Positions 1 through 5,256 of a DNA stretch of 5,256 nucleotides are shown one piece after another. The stretch is from Nitrospirales bacterium (GTDB lineage Bacteria > Nitrospirota > Nitrospiria > Nitrospirales > UBA8639), in assembly GCA_021604265.1 (NCBI GenBank), contig BQIY01000209.1:1-5256 (forward strand), in the 5' to 3' direction. Both the position numbers and the translations under genes were made by a program. Under the pieces are notes generated by a model. That model saw nothing but the letters and a program-made list of their open reading frames with translations, was not told where the DNA came from and made no database searches. Position 1 is the first letter of the stretch; the number at the start of each line of letters is the position of its first letter.

Positions 1-67
1 TGGCCATACCTGCAGAGAGAAACAACACAGCAGTCAAGAACCCAGTCGCACGCAAAAAGAGCTTCAT
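1..67 (-). CDS. Exported protein of unknown function, N-terminal signal peptide only (partial)
   Basis: Only the first 22 codons lie in the window; the gene continues past the left edge. The reading begins MKLFLRATGF, followed by a hydrophobic stretch (residues about 9-19) and ends at the edge with SAGMA. This is a typical Sec signal peptide: positively charged K2 and R6, a hydrophobic core, and an A-x-A-like end (G20-M21-A22) where type I signal peptidase could cut. No lipobox cysteine is visible before the edge, so a lipoprotein is not indicated, though a Cys just outside cannot be excluded. The start is supported by a perfect TAAGGAGG ribosome site 5 nt upstream and by a strong promoter further upstream. 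It is a separate transcription unit from the cytochrome gene before it, on the same strand. The mature protein is not in view, so no function can be given. Confidence 0.8.
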   Translation of the reverse strand, partial: MKLFLRATGFLTAVLFLSAGMA

Positions 68-72
68 GAAGG

Positions 73-80
73 CCTCCTTA
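73..80 (-). promoter_or_regulatory. Perfect Shine-Dalgarno site for the left-edge exported protein
   Basis: On the minus strand this reads TAAGGAGG, fully complementary to the 16S rRNA tail, 5 nt before the ATG at 67-65. It is the strongest ribosome site in the window; most other genes here have weak or absent ones. It fixes the start codon and suggests high translation. The bases just upstream form a tandem GTTAAGTTAAG that overlaps the site. Confidence 0.85.
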
Positions 81-122
81 ACTTAACATTAAAAAATAGA
101 AACAACGTTAGCAATAAAATCT

Positions 123-170
123 TACTTCATCACAAAGTCTATAGATTCATGATGATGACTTTGTTAAGTA
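123..170 (-). repeat. Interrupted inverted repeat in the 5' leader of the exported-protein gene
   Basis: Two arms, ACAAAGTC at 132-139 and GACTTTGT at 157-164, are perfect 8-base complements separated by 17 nt. Outside an asymmetric internal loop (128-131 against 165) a further 5 pairs, TACTT at 123-127 with AAGTA at 166-170, extend the stem. It lies between the predicted transcription start (about 185) and the ribosome site (73-80), so in RNA it would be a leader stem-loop; as DNA it could be a binding site for a dimeric regulator. The pairing is seen directly; either role is inference. No U-run follows it closely, so it is not an obvious intrinsic terminator. It matches no riboswitch family that I recognise. 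Confidence 0.5.
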
Positions 171-191
171 GTGAAAACTCAACGGCTAATC

Positions 192-221
192 AATATATCA
201 ACCATTTTTTCTTGCTGTCAA
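192..221 (-). promoter_or_regulatory. Sigma70-type promoter with extended -10
   Basis: On the minus strand a consensus -35 box TTGACA (216-221) is followed by an 18-nt spacer and the -10 box TATATT (192-197). The bases TG plus one nucleotide precede the -10 box, giving an extended -10 (TGaTATATT). The spacer contains an A-run. Transcription would start at about 184-186, giving a leader of about 118 nt before the exported-protein ATG. This is the best promoter in the window and lies in the AT-rich spacer after the cytochrome gene. It implies that the left-edge gene is expressed independently of the upstream gene block. Confidence 0.75.
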
Positions 222-335
222 GGAAAGATCTTAAAGTGAGCCGTGATAGTGAAATTCACATGCAGCCAGGGGTGTTTTCGTGTAAATGAGGTCCTCTTTA
301 TAAGTAGTAATAACCAATTATTAAAATATTTGAGG

Positions 336-794
336 CTATTTTTGACAAAAGGTTCGAATATAGGGAATGACACTCCAAGCTTCATCTTCTGTAATTGAAG
401 GTACCATCGGCGGCATTGGCCAGCTTCCAAATTTGATGACATAGAATAATTCGCCATCAGTTCGCTTATGTTGAAAGAGGCAGTTGGTTAAGTCGCGCGG
501 GAGTACTGGGAGGAAGCCTGCGGAAATCCCGTTGCCTTTTCCGCTTTTCCCATGACAGTTGACGCAGACACGTTGGTAGATGTTGGATCCCGCTTCAAGT
601 ATTTCGCTTGCGACGTCGAGTGAATCTTGATACATCGGGGCATGCAGGCTTCTATAATAGGCGCGGTGCTCGATTGGAACTCGAGGTTTGAGCGGTTTGT
701 GTTCTGGTGGTAAGGCGAAGGCCGTGGTGAACGCGAATAGAGTGAAGCCCGTCAAAAGAATGCTAATGCTGAGGATCGTGGGCTGACTCGTCAT
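336..794 (-). CDS. Small exported class I c-type cytochrome (single haem)
   Basis: A 152-residue protein that most likely carries electrons in the periplasm. It starts with a signal peptide: hydrophobic core at about residues 6-24 and a likely cut after A27 (AFA before LPPE). The haem attachment motif CVNCH is at residues 77-81 and is followed by the GKSGKGNG stretch common in cytochromes of the c6/cbb3-subunit type. PRDLTN at 99-104 and the GSWPMPPM stretch at 123-130 fit the family; M127 or M130 is the likely sixth haem ligand. Two further cysteines, C105 and C150, could form a disulphide. There is one CXXCH and no membrane segment apart from the signal peptide. The ATG directly follows the stop of the RodZ-like gene (TAA at 795-797, ATG at 792-794), so translation is probably coupled; no clear ribosome site is seen. 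The partner enzyme is not evident from the neighbours. Confidence 0.9.
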   Translation of the reverse strand: MTSQPTILSISILLTGFTLFAFTTAFALPPEHKPLKPRVPIEHRAYYRSLHAPMYQDSLDVASEILEAGSNIYQRVCVNCHGKSGKGNGISAGFLPVLPRDLTNCLFQHKRTDGELFYVIKFGSWPMPPMVPSITEDEAWSVIPYIRTFCQK

Positions 795-1706
795 TTAGGG
801 CTTCAGGACAACTTCTCGTACAACTTGACCTGGTTTGCCGAATGGTCCTCGAGGTTCTCCATTCAGTTTAACGACAGATCCGGCTGCATTACCCAATGTC
901 AGCGTGAATTGCTGTTGGGCTTCCCACGTGGCCGTCTGTCCAGGTTGTAAGAGAGCTTCTTTCGGATCGTCGTTATCAGACTTGACCACAACCCAGGTAA
1001 GTTGAGTGGCTTGAATTTCAAGACGAAGAGGGTCAGTTGACGGTGAAATTGATTCTGCAGGGGCGGCGGAAGGTGTTGGCGTTTCTGCAATGGCAGGCGA
1101 AGGCATGGCAGGACTTGGGTCGAGGTCAGATTGCGCTTCTTGCTCGGCGGGAGGGGATTCCTCTTCTTTAATCGGTAAACTGCTGAGTTCCGTTTCTTCT
1201 GGCTCAACATTGGTTTTTTCGGATTTAGATAGATCGGGGGAGCTCAATTCCGAATGTTCTTGCTCTGGCGGTGAAGACGGTGGAGGGCTTTGTTGCTGAT
1301 TGGGCAGCAAGAAGCCTAACGCCACTAAGATGATGATCGAGATGATAATGACAAGATTGCGATTGAGCTTTCCGCGTTTTTCTTCTTGAATTTGAAGTTG
1401 CGCTTGATGCTGGGCTTTTTGTCCTTGTTGGTAATAATCACTGGAGCTTTCCGAAAATCGACGCAGGGTATCTTCTTCACTGATCCCAAGAGACCGCGCA
1501 TAGGTTCGAACAAATCCTCGCGTAAAGACTTGTTCCGGTAATAACTGAAATTCTTCATTTTCTAATGCCTGAAGAAATTTGGCTTGAATTCTTGTGAGCG
1601 AGGCAACCTGGTCAAGGCTCAGTCCTTGGGTTTCCCGAATCTTTTTGAGATGGACCCCAATTGAGTCAGACGAGGTTATCGTCGGTTCATCTGGGAGGTT
1701 GCTCAT
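795..1706 (-). CDS. rodZ: RodZ-like membrane protein: cytoplasmic HTH, one TM helix, periplasmic DUF4115-type domain
   Basis: The protein has 303 residues. An Xre-like helix-turn-helix lies at residues about 17-85 (GVHLKKIRETQGLSLDQVA, then a RGFVRTYARSLG stretch). It is followed by a charged, Gln-rich segment (91-113), one transmembrane helix at about 117-135, a Pro/Glu/Ser-rich linker (about 136-226) and a C-terminal beta-rich domain (about 228-303) matching the RodZ C-terminal (DUF4115) pattern. In studied bacteria RodZ links MreB filaments to the elongasome and sets cell shape, its HTH binding MreB rather than DNA. Architecture and length fit, but the symbol is by family; some such proteins have other roles. 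An in-frame TAG at 1716-1718 leaves this ATG as the natural start, although the ribosome site is weak. It follows the kinase gene after 91 nt and abuts the cytochrome gene. Confidence 0.85.
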   Translation of the reverse strand: MSNLPDEPTITSSDSIGVHLKKIRETQGLSLDQVASLTRIQAKFLQALENEEFQLLPEQVFTRGFVRTYARSLGISEEDTLRRFSESSSDYYQQGQKAQHQAQLQIQEEKRGKLNRNLVIIISIIILVALGFLLPNQQQSPPPSSPPEQEHSELSSPDLSKSEKTNVEPEETELSSLPIKEEESPPAEQEAQSDLDPSPAMPSPAIAETPTPSAAPAESISPSTDPLRLEIQATQLTWVVVKSDNDDPKEALLQPGQTATWEAQQQFTLTLGNAAGSVVKLNGEPRGPFGKPGQVVREVVLKP

Positions 1707-1797
1707 GTTGAGACTCTACGGTGCTTAGGCACGATATAGGTTCCCGATCCCTCGTGAAGAAGGCGAAGGCGAGAAATGCCTGAAAAAAGTGATGACG

Positions 1798-2712
1798 TTA
1801 TGAAAGGTCGTCAAAATGGGTTAACCGTTTGAATTCTCGAAACCGGTCGTCAATTTCTTTTCTGTCTAGATGGCGAAGCCGATCCAAACTAAATGCTTCC
1901 ACATTAAAAGAGGCCATGACACTGCCAAATATGATGGCGCGTCGTAACCCTTCGTCCGACAGGTCACCGGTTGACGCTAGGTGTCCCATAAACCCGCCGG
2001 CAAAGGTATCGCCCGCACCAGTCGGGTCTTTGACTTGTTCAAGCGGAAAAGCTGGAGCGCCAAAGACTTGTTTGCCGGTAAACATCAGCACGCCGTATTC
2101 ACCTCGTTTGATGATCAGGTGCTTAGGCCCCTTCGACAGAATCTGTTTGGCAACTTGCACGAGATTGGGATCTTCACCGAGTGCGCGGGCTTCGCCATCA
2201 TTGATGATTAGAATATCAATCTTTTCGAGAACTTTCCAGAGCGCATCCCGTTTCCCATCAATCCAAAAATTCATGGTATCGCAAGCAACGATTGACGGTC
2301 GCGTGACTTTATTGAGCACATCCATTTGGAGATCAGGATCGATATTCCCAAGAAACAGCATGTTGGGGTTGCAATAGGCTTCTGGAATTTTAGGGCGAAA
2401 GGTTTCAAGGACATTGAGATGCGTTTCGAGTGTCTGGGCCTCATTCAGTTGATAAGAGTACTCCCCTTTCCACCGAAAGGTTTTTCCGTCTCGTCGTTCT
2501 AAGCCGGCGAGATTAATACCACGCTCTCGCAAGAACGTGAGATGCTCTTCGGGAAAGTCTTCCCCCACAACAGCAATCAAATCCACATCTGTAAAGAAGC
2601 TCGCGGATGTTGAAAAATACGTTGCAGATCCGCCTAGAACATCATTGGCTTCTCCGAAGGGTGTCCGTACCGTATCGAATGCCATTGAACCGACCACTAG
2701 CAAATTTCCCAT
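1798..2712 (-). CDS. PfkB/ribokinase-family sugar or nucleoside kinase, substrate unknown
   Basis: With the start chosen at 2712 the protein has 304 residues, normal for the family. It begins MGNLLVVGSMAFD, the usual first strand. The N-terminal PfkB signature region LGGSATYF is at 26-33, and the C-terminal signature DPTGAGDTFAGG is at 229-240, with the GAGD anion hole and probable catalytic base D235. A distinctive DTMNFWI stretch at 145-151 and NDGEARAL at 171-178 lie in the substrate/ATP half. These features show an ATP-dependent kinase acting on a sugar or nucleoside hydroxyl but do not name the substrate. An in-frame ATG at 2760 would add 16 basic residues and overlap mtnP; it is rejected because the shorter form has an AAGGGA site and starts at the conserved first strand. 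The gene lies 7 nt after mtnP, so a role near MTA/adenosine salvage is plausible but is inference. Confidence 0.85.
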   Translation of the reverse strand: MGNLLVVGSMAFDTVRTPFGEANDVLGGSATYFSTSASFFTDVDLIAVVGEDFPEEHLTFLRERGINLAGLERRDGKTFRWKGEYSYQLNEAQTLETHLNVLETFRPKIPEAYCNPNMLFLGNIDPDLQMDVLNKVTRPSIVACDTMNFWIDGKRDALWKVLEKIDILIINDGEARALGEDPNLVQVAKQILSKGPKHLIIKRGEYGVLMFTGKQVFGAPAFPLEQVKDPTGAGDTFAGGFMGHLASTGDLSDEGLRRAIIFGSVMASFNVEAFSLDRLRHLDRKEIDDRFREFKRLTHFDDLS

Positions 2713-2719
2713 GATAGTC

Positions 2720-3613
2720 TTATCCCTTCGTCGTCTGTGCTTGACTCCATTGTCGAGCACAGAAAAGTTGATATCGTTTTTTAACCGATGTGGTAATGGA
2801 TGCTGGCGCTGTCACAAGTGCGTGCTCTAACGCTGTTTGACATGAACACTGTGGTGTCTCAGGAGCCAGTCTGATCGAAGCGCGCAGCACCCGCTGGGCG
2901 ACCTCGACGTTTTTGTGCATGATTTCAAGAATGGCGCCGACTGATACCGCTTCTTCGGTTTCGTGCCAGCAATCATAGTCAGTCACTAACGCCAAGGTGG
3001 CATAACATAACTCGGCTTCCCGTGCCAGTTTAGCTTCTGGAATGTTGGTCATGCCGATGATATCAACACCCCATTGCCGATAGAGCGTTGATTCGGCTTT
3101 GGTTGAAAATTGCGGGCCTTCAATACACACATAGGTTCCGCCTTGGTGAGCGGTCGAACCGATTTCTTGTGCGGCTTTGCCGAGTGTGGATGAGAGCGTT
3201 GAGCAAATTGGTTCGGCGAACGAAACATGGGCGACGACTCCCTGATCGAAGAAGGTGCTCGACCGTTGCGTGGTTCGATCAATGAATTGGTCTGGGAGGA
3301 CCAGATCTCCAGGCTTAATCGTCTCCTTCATACTTCCCACGGCACTAATCGAAAAGACTTGTGTGACGCCCAGCGATTTCAGGGCATACATATTGGCGCG
3401 ATAATTGATGGCCGTTGGTGAAAGGTTGTGCCCGCGACCGTGCCGGGCTAAGAACACCACGCGTCGACCTTCAACGGTACCAAGGACGAGATGGTCGGAA
3501 GGCGAGCCGAACGGTGTTTTCACCTGGACTTCTCGAACTTGTTCAAGCCCTTGCATATGATAGAGCCCACTTCCGCCAATGATCGCGATGTCGGCTTGAG
3601 GTTTTTTAGCCAT
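2720..3613 (-). CDS. mtnP: S-methyl-5'-thioadenosine phosphorylase
   Basis: It splits methylthioadenosine (a by-product of SAM use in polyamine and related synthesis) with phosphate into adenine and methylthioribose-1-phosphate. The 297-residue protein shows the family landmarks: phosphate-binding GGSG at 13-16, RHGRGH at 57-62, SAVGS at 90-94, IEGPQFSTKAES at 164-175, GMTNIPEAKLARE at 187-199 and TDYDCW at 211-216. The two Asp residues of TDYD (212, 214) are those that favour 6-aminopurines (adenine) over 6-oxopurines in this family. A C-S-C motif is at 256-258. The frame stays open upstream to an ATG at 3811, but that would overlap miaA by about 160 nt. The ATG at 3613 is chosen because it gives the normal length and sits just before the first strand (ADIAIIGGSG). 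It is 35 nt after miaA and 7 nt before the kinase gene; the ribosome site is weak. Broader purine nucleoside activity is possible. Confidence 0.92.
   Translation of the reverse strand: MAKKPQADIAIIGGSGLYHMQGLEQVREVQVKTPFGSPSDHLVLGTVEGRRVVFLARHGRGHNLSPTAINYRANMYALKSLGVTQVFSISAVGSMKETIKPGDLVLPDQFIDRTTQRSSTFFDQGVVAHVSFAEPICSTLSSTLGKAAQEIGSTAHQGGTYVCIEGPQFSTKAESTLYRQWGVDIIGMTNIPEAKLAREAELCYATLALVTDYDCWHETEEAVSVGAILEIMHKNVEVAQRVLRASIRLAPETPQCSCQTALEHALVTAPASITTSVKKRYQLFCARQWSQAQTTKG
2723..2728 (-). promoter_or_regulatory. Ribosome binding site of the PfkB-family kinase, overlapping the mtnP end
   Basis: The minus strand reads AAGGGA 10 nt before the ATG at 2712-2710. It lies in the last codons of mtnP (AAG GGA, then TAA). 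This supports the 2712 start over the upstream ATG at 2760 and suggests that ribosomes finishing mtnP re-initiate on the kinase. Confidence 0.5.
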
Positions 3614-3648
3614 AAATGAGGCAGTGACGAGAGGGGGACGGCTAGGCG

Positions 3649-4662
3649 CTAGCGTGCTGATGAAGCCATGTGCTGTGCCCCTTGGGTCTCTCCATGATTC
3701 AGGGTAGATAAAAATGTTCGTATCTGTTCGAGGATGCAGTCGGTCATGTAAATGGTCGATTCTTCCTTCTGTCGATGAACCCATGTGACGGACGGTTCTT
3801 TTCGAAACCATGTCATCTGACGTTTGGCAAAGTGTCGTGTATCGCGTTTGAGCGTGCGAACAGCTTCGCTGTAGTCACAATTGCCGGTAATGAATTCCGC
3901 CATTTGTCGATAGCCTAAGCTCTTCATCGAACTCAGGCCAGGATGAAATCCTTGATGCAGCAACTGTTCTGTTTCTTGAATGAGGCCTTTTTCAATTTCC
4001 AGTTCTACTCGCGCGTCAATGCGTTCATACAGATATTCGCGATCCATATTCAGTCCGACAATGAGTGACTGATAGGGAGTTTCTTGAAACTGATGACGTC
4101 GATGGGCTTCCGAAAGTGGGATGCCCAGAGCGTGATAGACCTCGATCCCTCGCTGCACTTTCACGTAATCATTAGGGTGCAGTTGTTTGGCTAAGACAGG
4201 ATCAATCTGCGACAGCTGTTGATGGACGTACGCGACGCCTTTTTGTTGCGCTTGGGTGTCGAGTTGTTTTCGTAGGTCCCAATTAGCTGCTGGCCCAGAC
4301 CAGAGCCCGTGTAGTAACGCTCGAATATAAAGGCCTGTCCCACCTGCAATCAAGGGGGTTTTCCCTTGTTGGTGAAGTCGTTCAATGGCTGCTGCTGCCA
4401 GTGTTCGATAATCGCCGACATTAAAATGCTCATCGGGGTCGATCAAATCAATCAATTGATGAGGGACTCCCTGGCGTTCTCCCATCGTCGGTTTATCCGT
4501 CCCAATGTCCATTCCCCGATAGACTTGCCGGGAATCGGCGGTCAGAATTTCCGTCTTAAGTGCCTTGGCGACTTCGATAGCAATCCGGCTTTTGCCAATC
4601 GCTGTTGGTCCGAGAAGCACAATGACGGGCTTTGACGTCGGTGTGGATGAAACGGAGTGCAT
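3649..4662 (-). CDS. miaA: tRNA dimethylallyltransferase
   Basis: It transfers a dimethylallyl group from DMAPP to N6 of A37 in tRNAs that read codons starting with U. The 337-residue protein shows the family motifs in order: P-loop GPTAIGKS at 18-25; DSRQVYRGMDIGTDKP at 43-58, containing the catalytic Asp; GGTGLYIRAL at 107-116; DYVKVQRGIEVY at 165-176; SLGYRQM at 248-254; and TRHFAKRQMTWFRK at 275-288. The frame is open upstream to 4758, but those residues would overlap the mutL end in another frame. The ATG at 4662 gives the usual spacing before the P-loop, though no clear ribosome site precedes it, and a GTG at 4701 is an alternative. It begins 31 nt after mutL; in many bacteria mutL and miaA are neighbours. 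The tail after residue about 320 is variable and not informative. Confidence 0.95.
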   Translation of the reverse strand: MHSVSSTPTSKPVIVLLGPTAIGKSRIAIEVAKALKTEILTADSRQVYRGMDIGTDKPTMGERQGVPHQLIDLIDPDEHFNVGDYRTLAAAAIERLHQQGKTPLIAGGTGLYIRALLHGLWSGPAANWDLRKQLDTQAQQKGVAYVHQQLSQIDPVLAKQLHPNDYVKVQRGIEVYHALGIPLSEAHRRHQFQETPYQSLIVGLNMDREYLYERIDARVELEIEKGLIQETEQLLHQGFHPGLSSMKSLGYRQMAEFITGNCDYSEAVRTLKRDTRHFAKRQMTWFRKEPSVTWVHRQKEESTIYMTDCILEQIRTFLSTLNHGETQGAQHMASSAR

Positions 4663-4693
4663 TATCGTTTGTAACACATGTGAGAGAGAATTC

Positions 4694-5256
4694 TCATGCA
4701 CGACCGAAGATTTTATCAAGTTCATGGGGGGGGAAGCGCAAGGCAATGCGACGTCCATGCGGGCAGGTCATCGGATAGCCCTCTCTGGCCCAATCAATGA
4801 CCAAGGCCTGTATTTCAGGTTCGCTCATTGGCCGGCCGGCTTGCACCGCGCTTTGGCAGGCCATTGAGGCCAGGATAGGGCGAATTTTGGCATCCATGGA
4901 GTCTTGCGATTTCCATTCGGCTAAGTCTTCAAGCACATCCTGAATGAGCGCGCCGTACGACATGGCACTGAATATGGCCGGGACGGCTCGAATGACAAAT
5001 GAACGGCCTCCGAATTGTTCGATGTCTAACCCCAGTTTTGCCAAATCGGATAGGTGTTCGGCTAAGAGATCACACTGATGAGGGGGAAGGTCGATGGGTT
5101 CCGGAATTAGCAAGGGTTGGGTCTCGATTCGTTGATGATGCCAGGCTTCCCATAGGCGTTCGAATAAGACGCGCTCATGGGCAGTGTGCTGGTCGATAAT
5201 CTGAAGTTCCCCATTCACCTGTGCGATGAGAAATGTTTGATGAATTTGACCGAGCG
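4694..5256 (-). CDS. mutL: DNA mismatch repair protein MutL, C-terminal domain (partial)
   Basis: The last 186 codons and the stop are visible; the ATPase half lies past the right edge. The frame enters open at the edge (LGQIHQTFLIAQ), so the GTG at 5218 is an internal Val, not a start. In visible numbering, DQHTAHERVLFE at 21-32 matches the DQHA(X)2E(X)4E metal-binding motif of MutL endonucleases apart from T24 at the Ala position. ACQSAV is at 132-137, CPHGR at 164-168 and a C-terminal FGR at 183-185 matches the FXR motif. Together these indicate the nicking type of MutL found in bacteria without MutH, which cuts the strand to be repaired after MutS finds a mismatch. The C-terminal half also dimerises. 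An 8-base C run in the last 13 codons is discussed among the findings. The overlap with the upstream-open miaA frame is incidental. Confidence 0.95.
   Translation of the reverse strand, partial: LGQIHQTFLIAQVNGELQIIDQHTAHERVLFERLWEAWHHQRIETQPLLIPEPIDLPPHQCDLLAEHLSDLAKLGLDIEQFGGRSFVIRAVPAIFSAMSYGALIQDVLEDLAEWKSQDSMDAKIRPILASMACQSAVQAGRPMSEPEIQALVIDWAREGYPMTCPHGRRIALRFPPHELDKIFGRA

Noticed and set aside
308..323. Hairpin TAATAA-CCAA-TTATTA just after the cytochrome stop
   Set aside because: The stem is all A/T and no T-run follows on the minus strand, so it is not a credible terminator.
218..457. Minus-strand open frame overlapping the cytochrome 3' end and the spacer
   Set aside because: It overlaps the well-supported cytochrome gene in another frame, runs across the promoter region and shows no family features.
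899..1210. Minus-strand open frame inside the RodZ-like gene, rich in Pro, Leu, Lys and Arg
   Set aside because: It is an out-of-frame reading of the Pro/Glu/Ser-rich linker; the in-frame protein has clear RodZ architecture.
1707..1797. Promoter for the RodZ-like gene, with a -10-like TATATC in the 91-nt gap
   Set aside because: At 17-nt spacing the -35 position reads TTCTTC, a poor match; there is no support beyond a single weak box.
1783..1813. Possible intrinsic terminator after the PfkB-family kinase: TGACG/CGTCA arms (1793-1797 and 1809-1813) followed on the minus strand by six T's (1783-1788)
   Set aside because: The stem has only 5 pairs with an 11-nt loop, and 4 nt separate it from the T-run. 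It is too weak to call, although it could reduce read-through into the RodZ-like gene.
1829..2377. Long plus-strand open frame opposite the PfkB-family kinase
   Set aside because: It lies entirely antisense to a gene with clear family motifs, has no recognisable domain and has a Ser/Arg/Pro-rich shadow composition.
3641..3653. Palindrome GCTAG-GCG-CTAGC at the miaA stop codon
   Set aside because: Five pairs with a 3-nt loop and no T-run; probably chance, and partly within the coding end of miaA.

Overview
The window carries a one-direction (minus-strand) block of housekeeping genes from a Gram-negative bacterium. Read in the direction of transcription, from the high coordinate end, the order is: 3' part of mutL, miaA, mtnP, a PfkB-family kinase, a RodZ-like membrane HTH protein, a small exported c-type cytochrome, an AT-rich spacer with a good sigma70-type promoter, and the first 22 codons of an exported protein that runs off the left edge. 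The balanced base composition, the periplasmic single-haem cytochrome and the gene order make me think of Nitrospirota (Nitrospira-like). That is an impression from recalled gene neighbourhoods, not something the sequence proves.

Region 4694-5256 is the C-terminal dimerisation/endonuclease domain of MutL. Region 3649-4662 is MiaA, which prenylates A37 of tRNAs. Region 2720-3613 is an MTA phosphorylase and 1798-2712 is a ribokinase-family kinase of unknown substrate. The gaps between these four genes are short (31, 35 and 7 nt), so they look like one operon joining mismatch repair, tRNA modification and purine/methionine salvage. MiaA and MtnP have a loose biochemical link: prenylated A37 is later methylthiolated with SAM as methyl donor, and MTA is a SAM by-product.

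After a 91-nt gap come the RodZ-like protein (795-1706) and, with no gap at all (stop TAA then ATG), the cytochrome (336-794). I see no convincing promoter in the 91-nt gap, so these two may be read from upstream.

The 268-nt spacer at 68-335 is visibly richer in A+T than the genes. It holds a TTGACA/TATATT promoter with an extended -10, a roughly 118-nt leader containing an interrupted inverted repeat, and a perfect TAAGGAGG ribosome site in front of the exported-protein gene.

Nothing here is an obvious new defence, mobile or RNA system. The points most worth a second look are an 8-base C tract at the 3' end of mutL whose contraction would fuse MutL in frame to MiaA, the structured leader of the left-edge gene, and the orphan kinase paired with mtnP.
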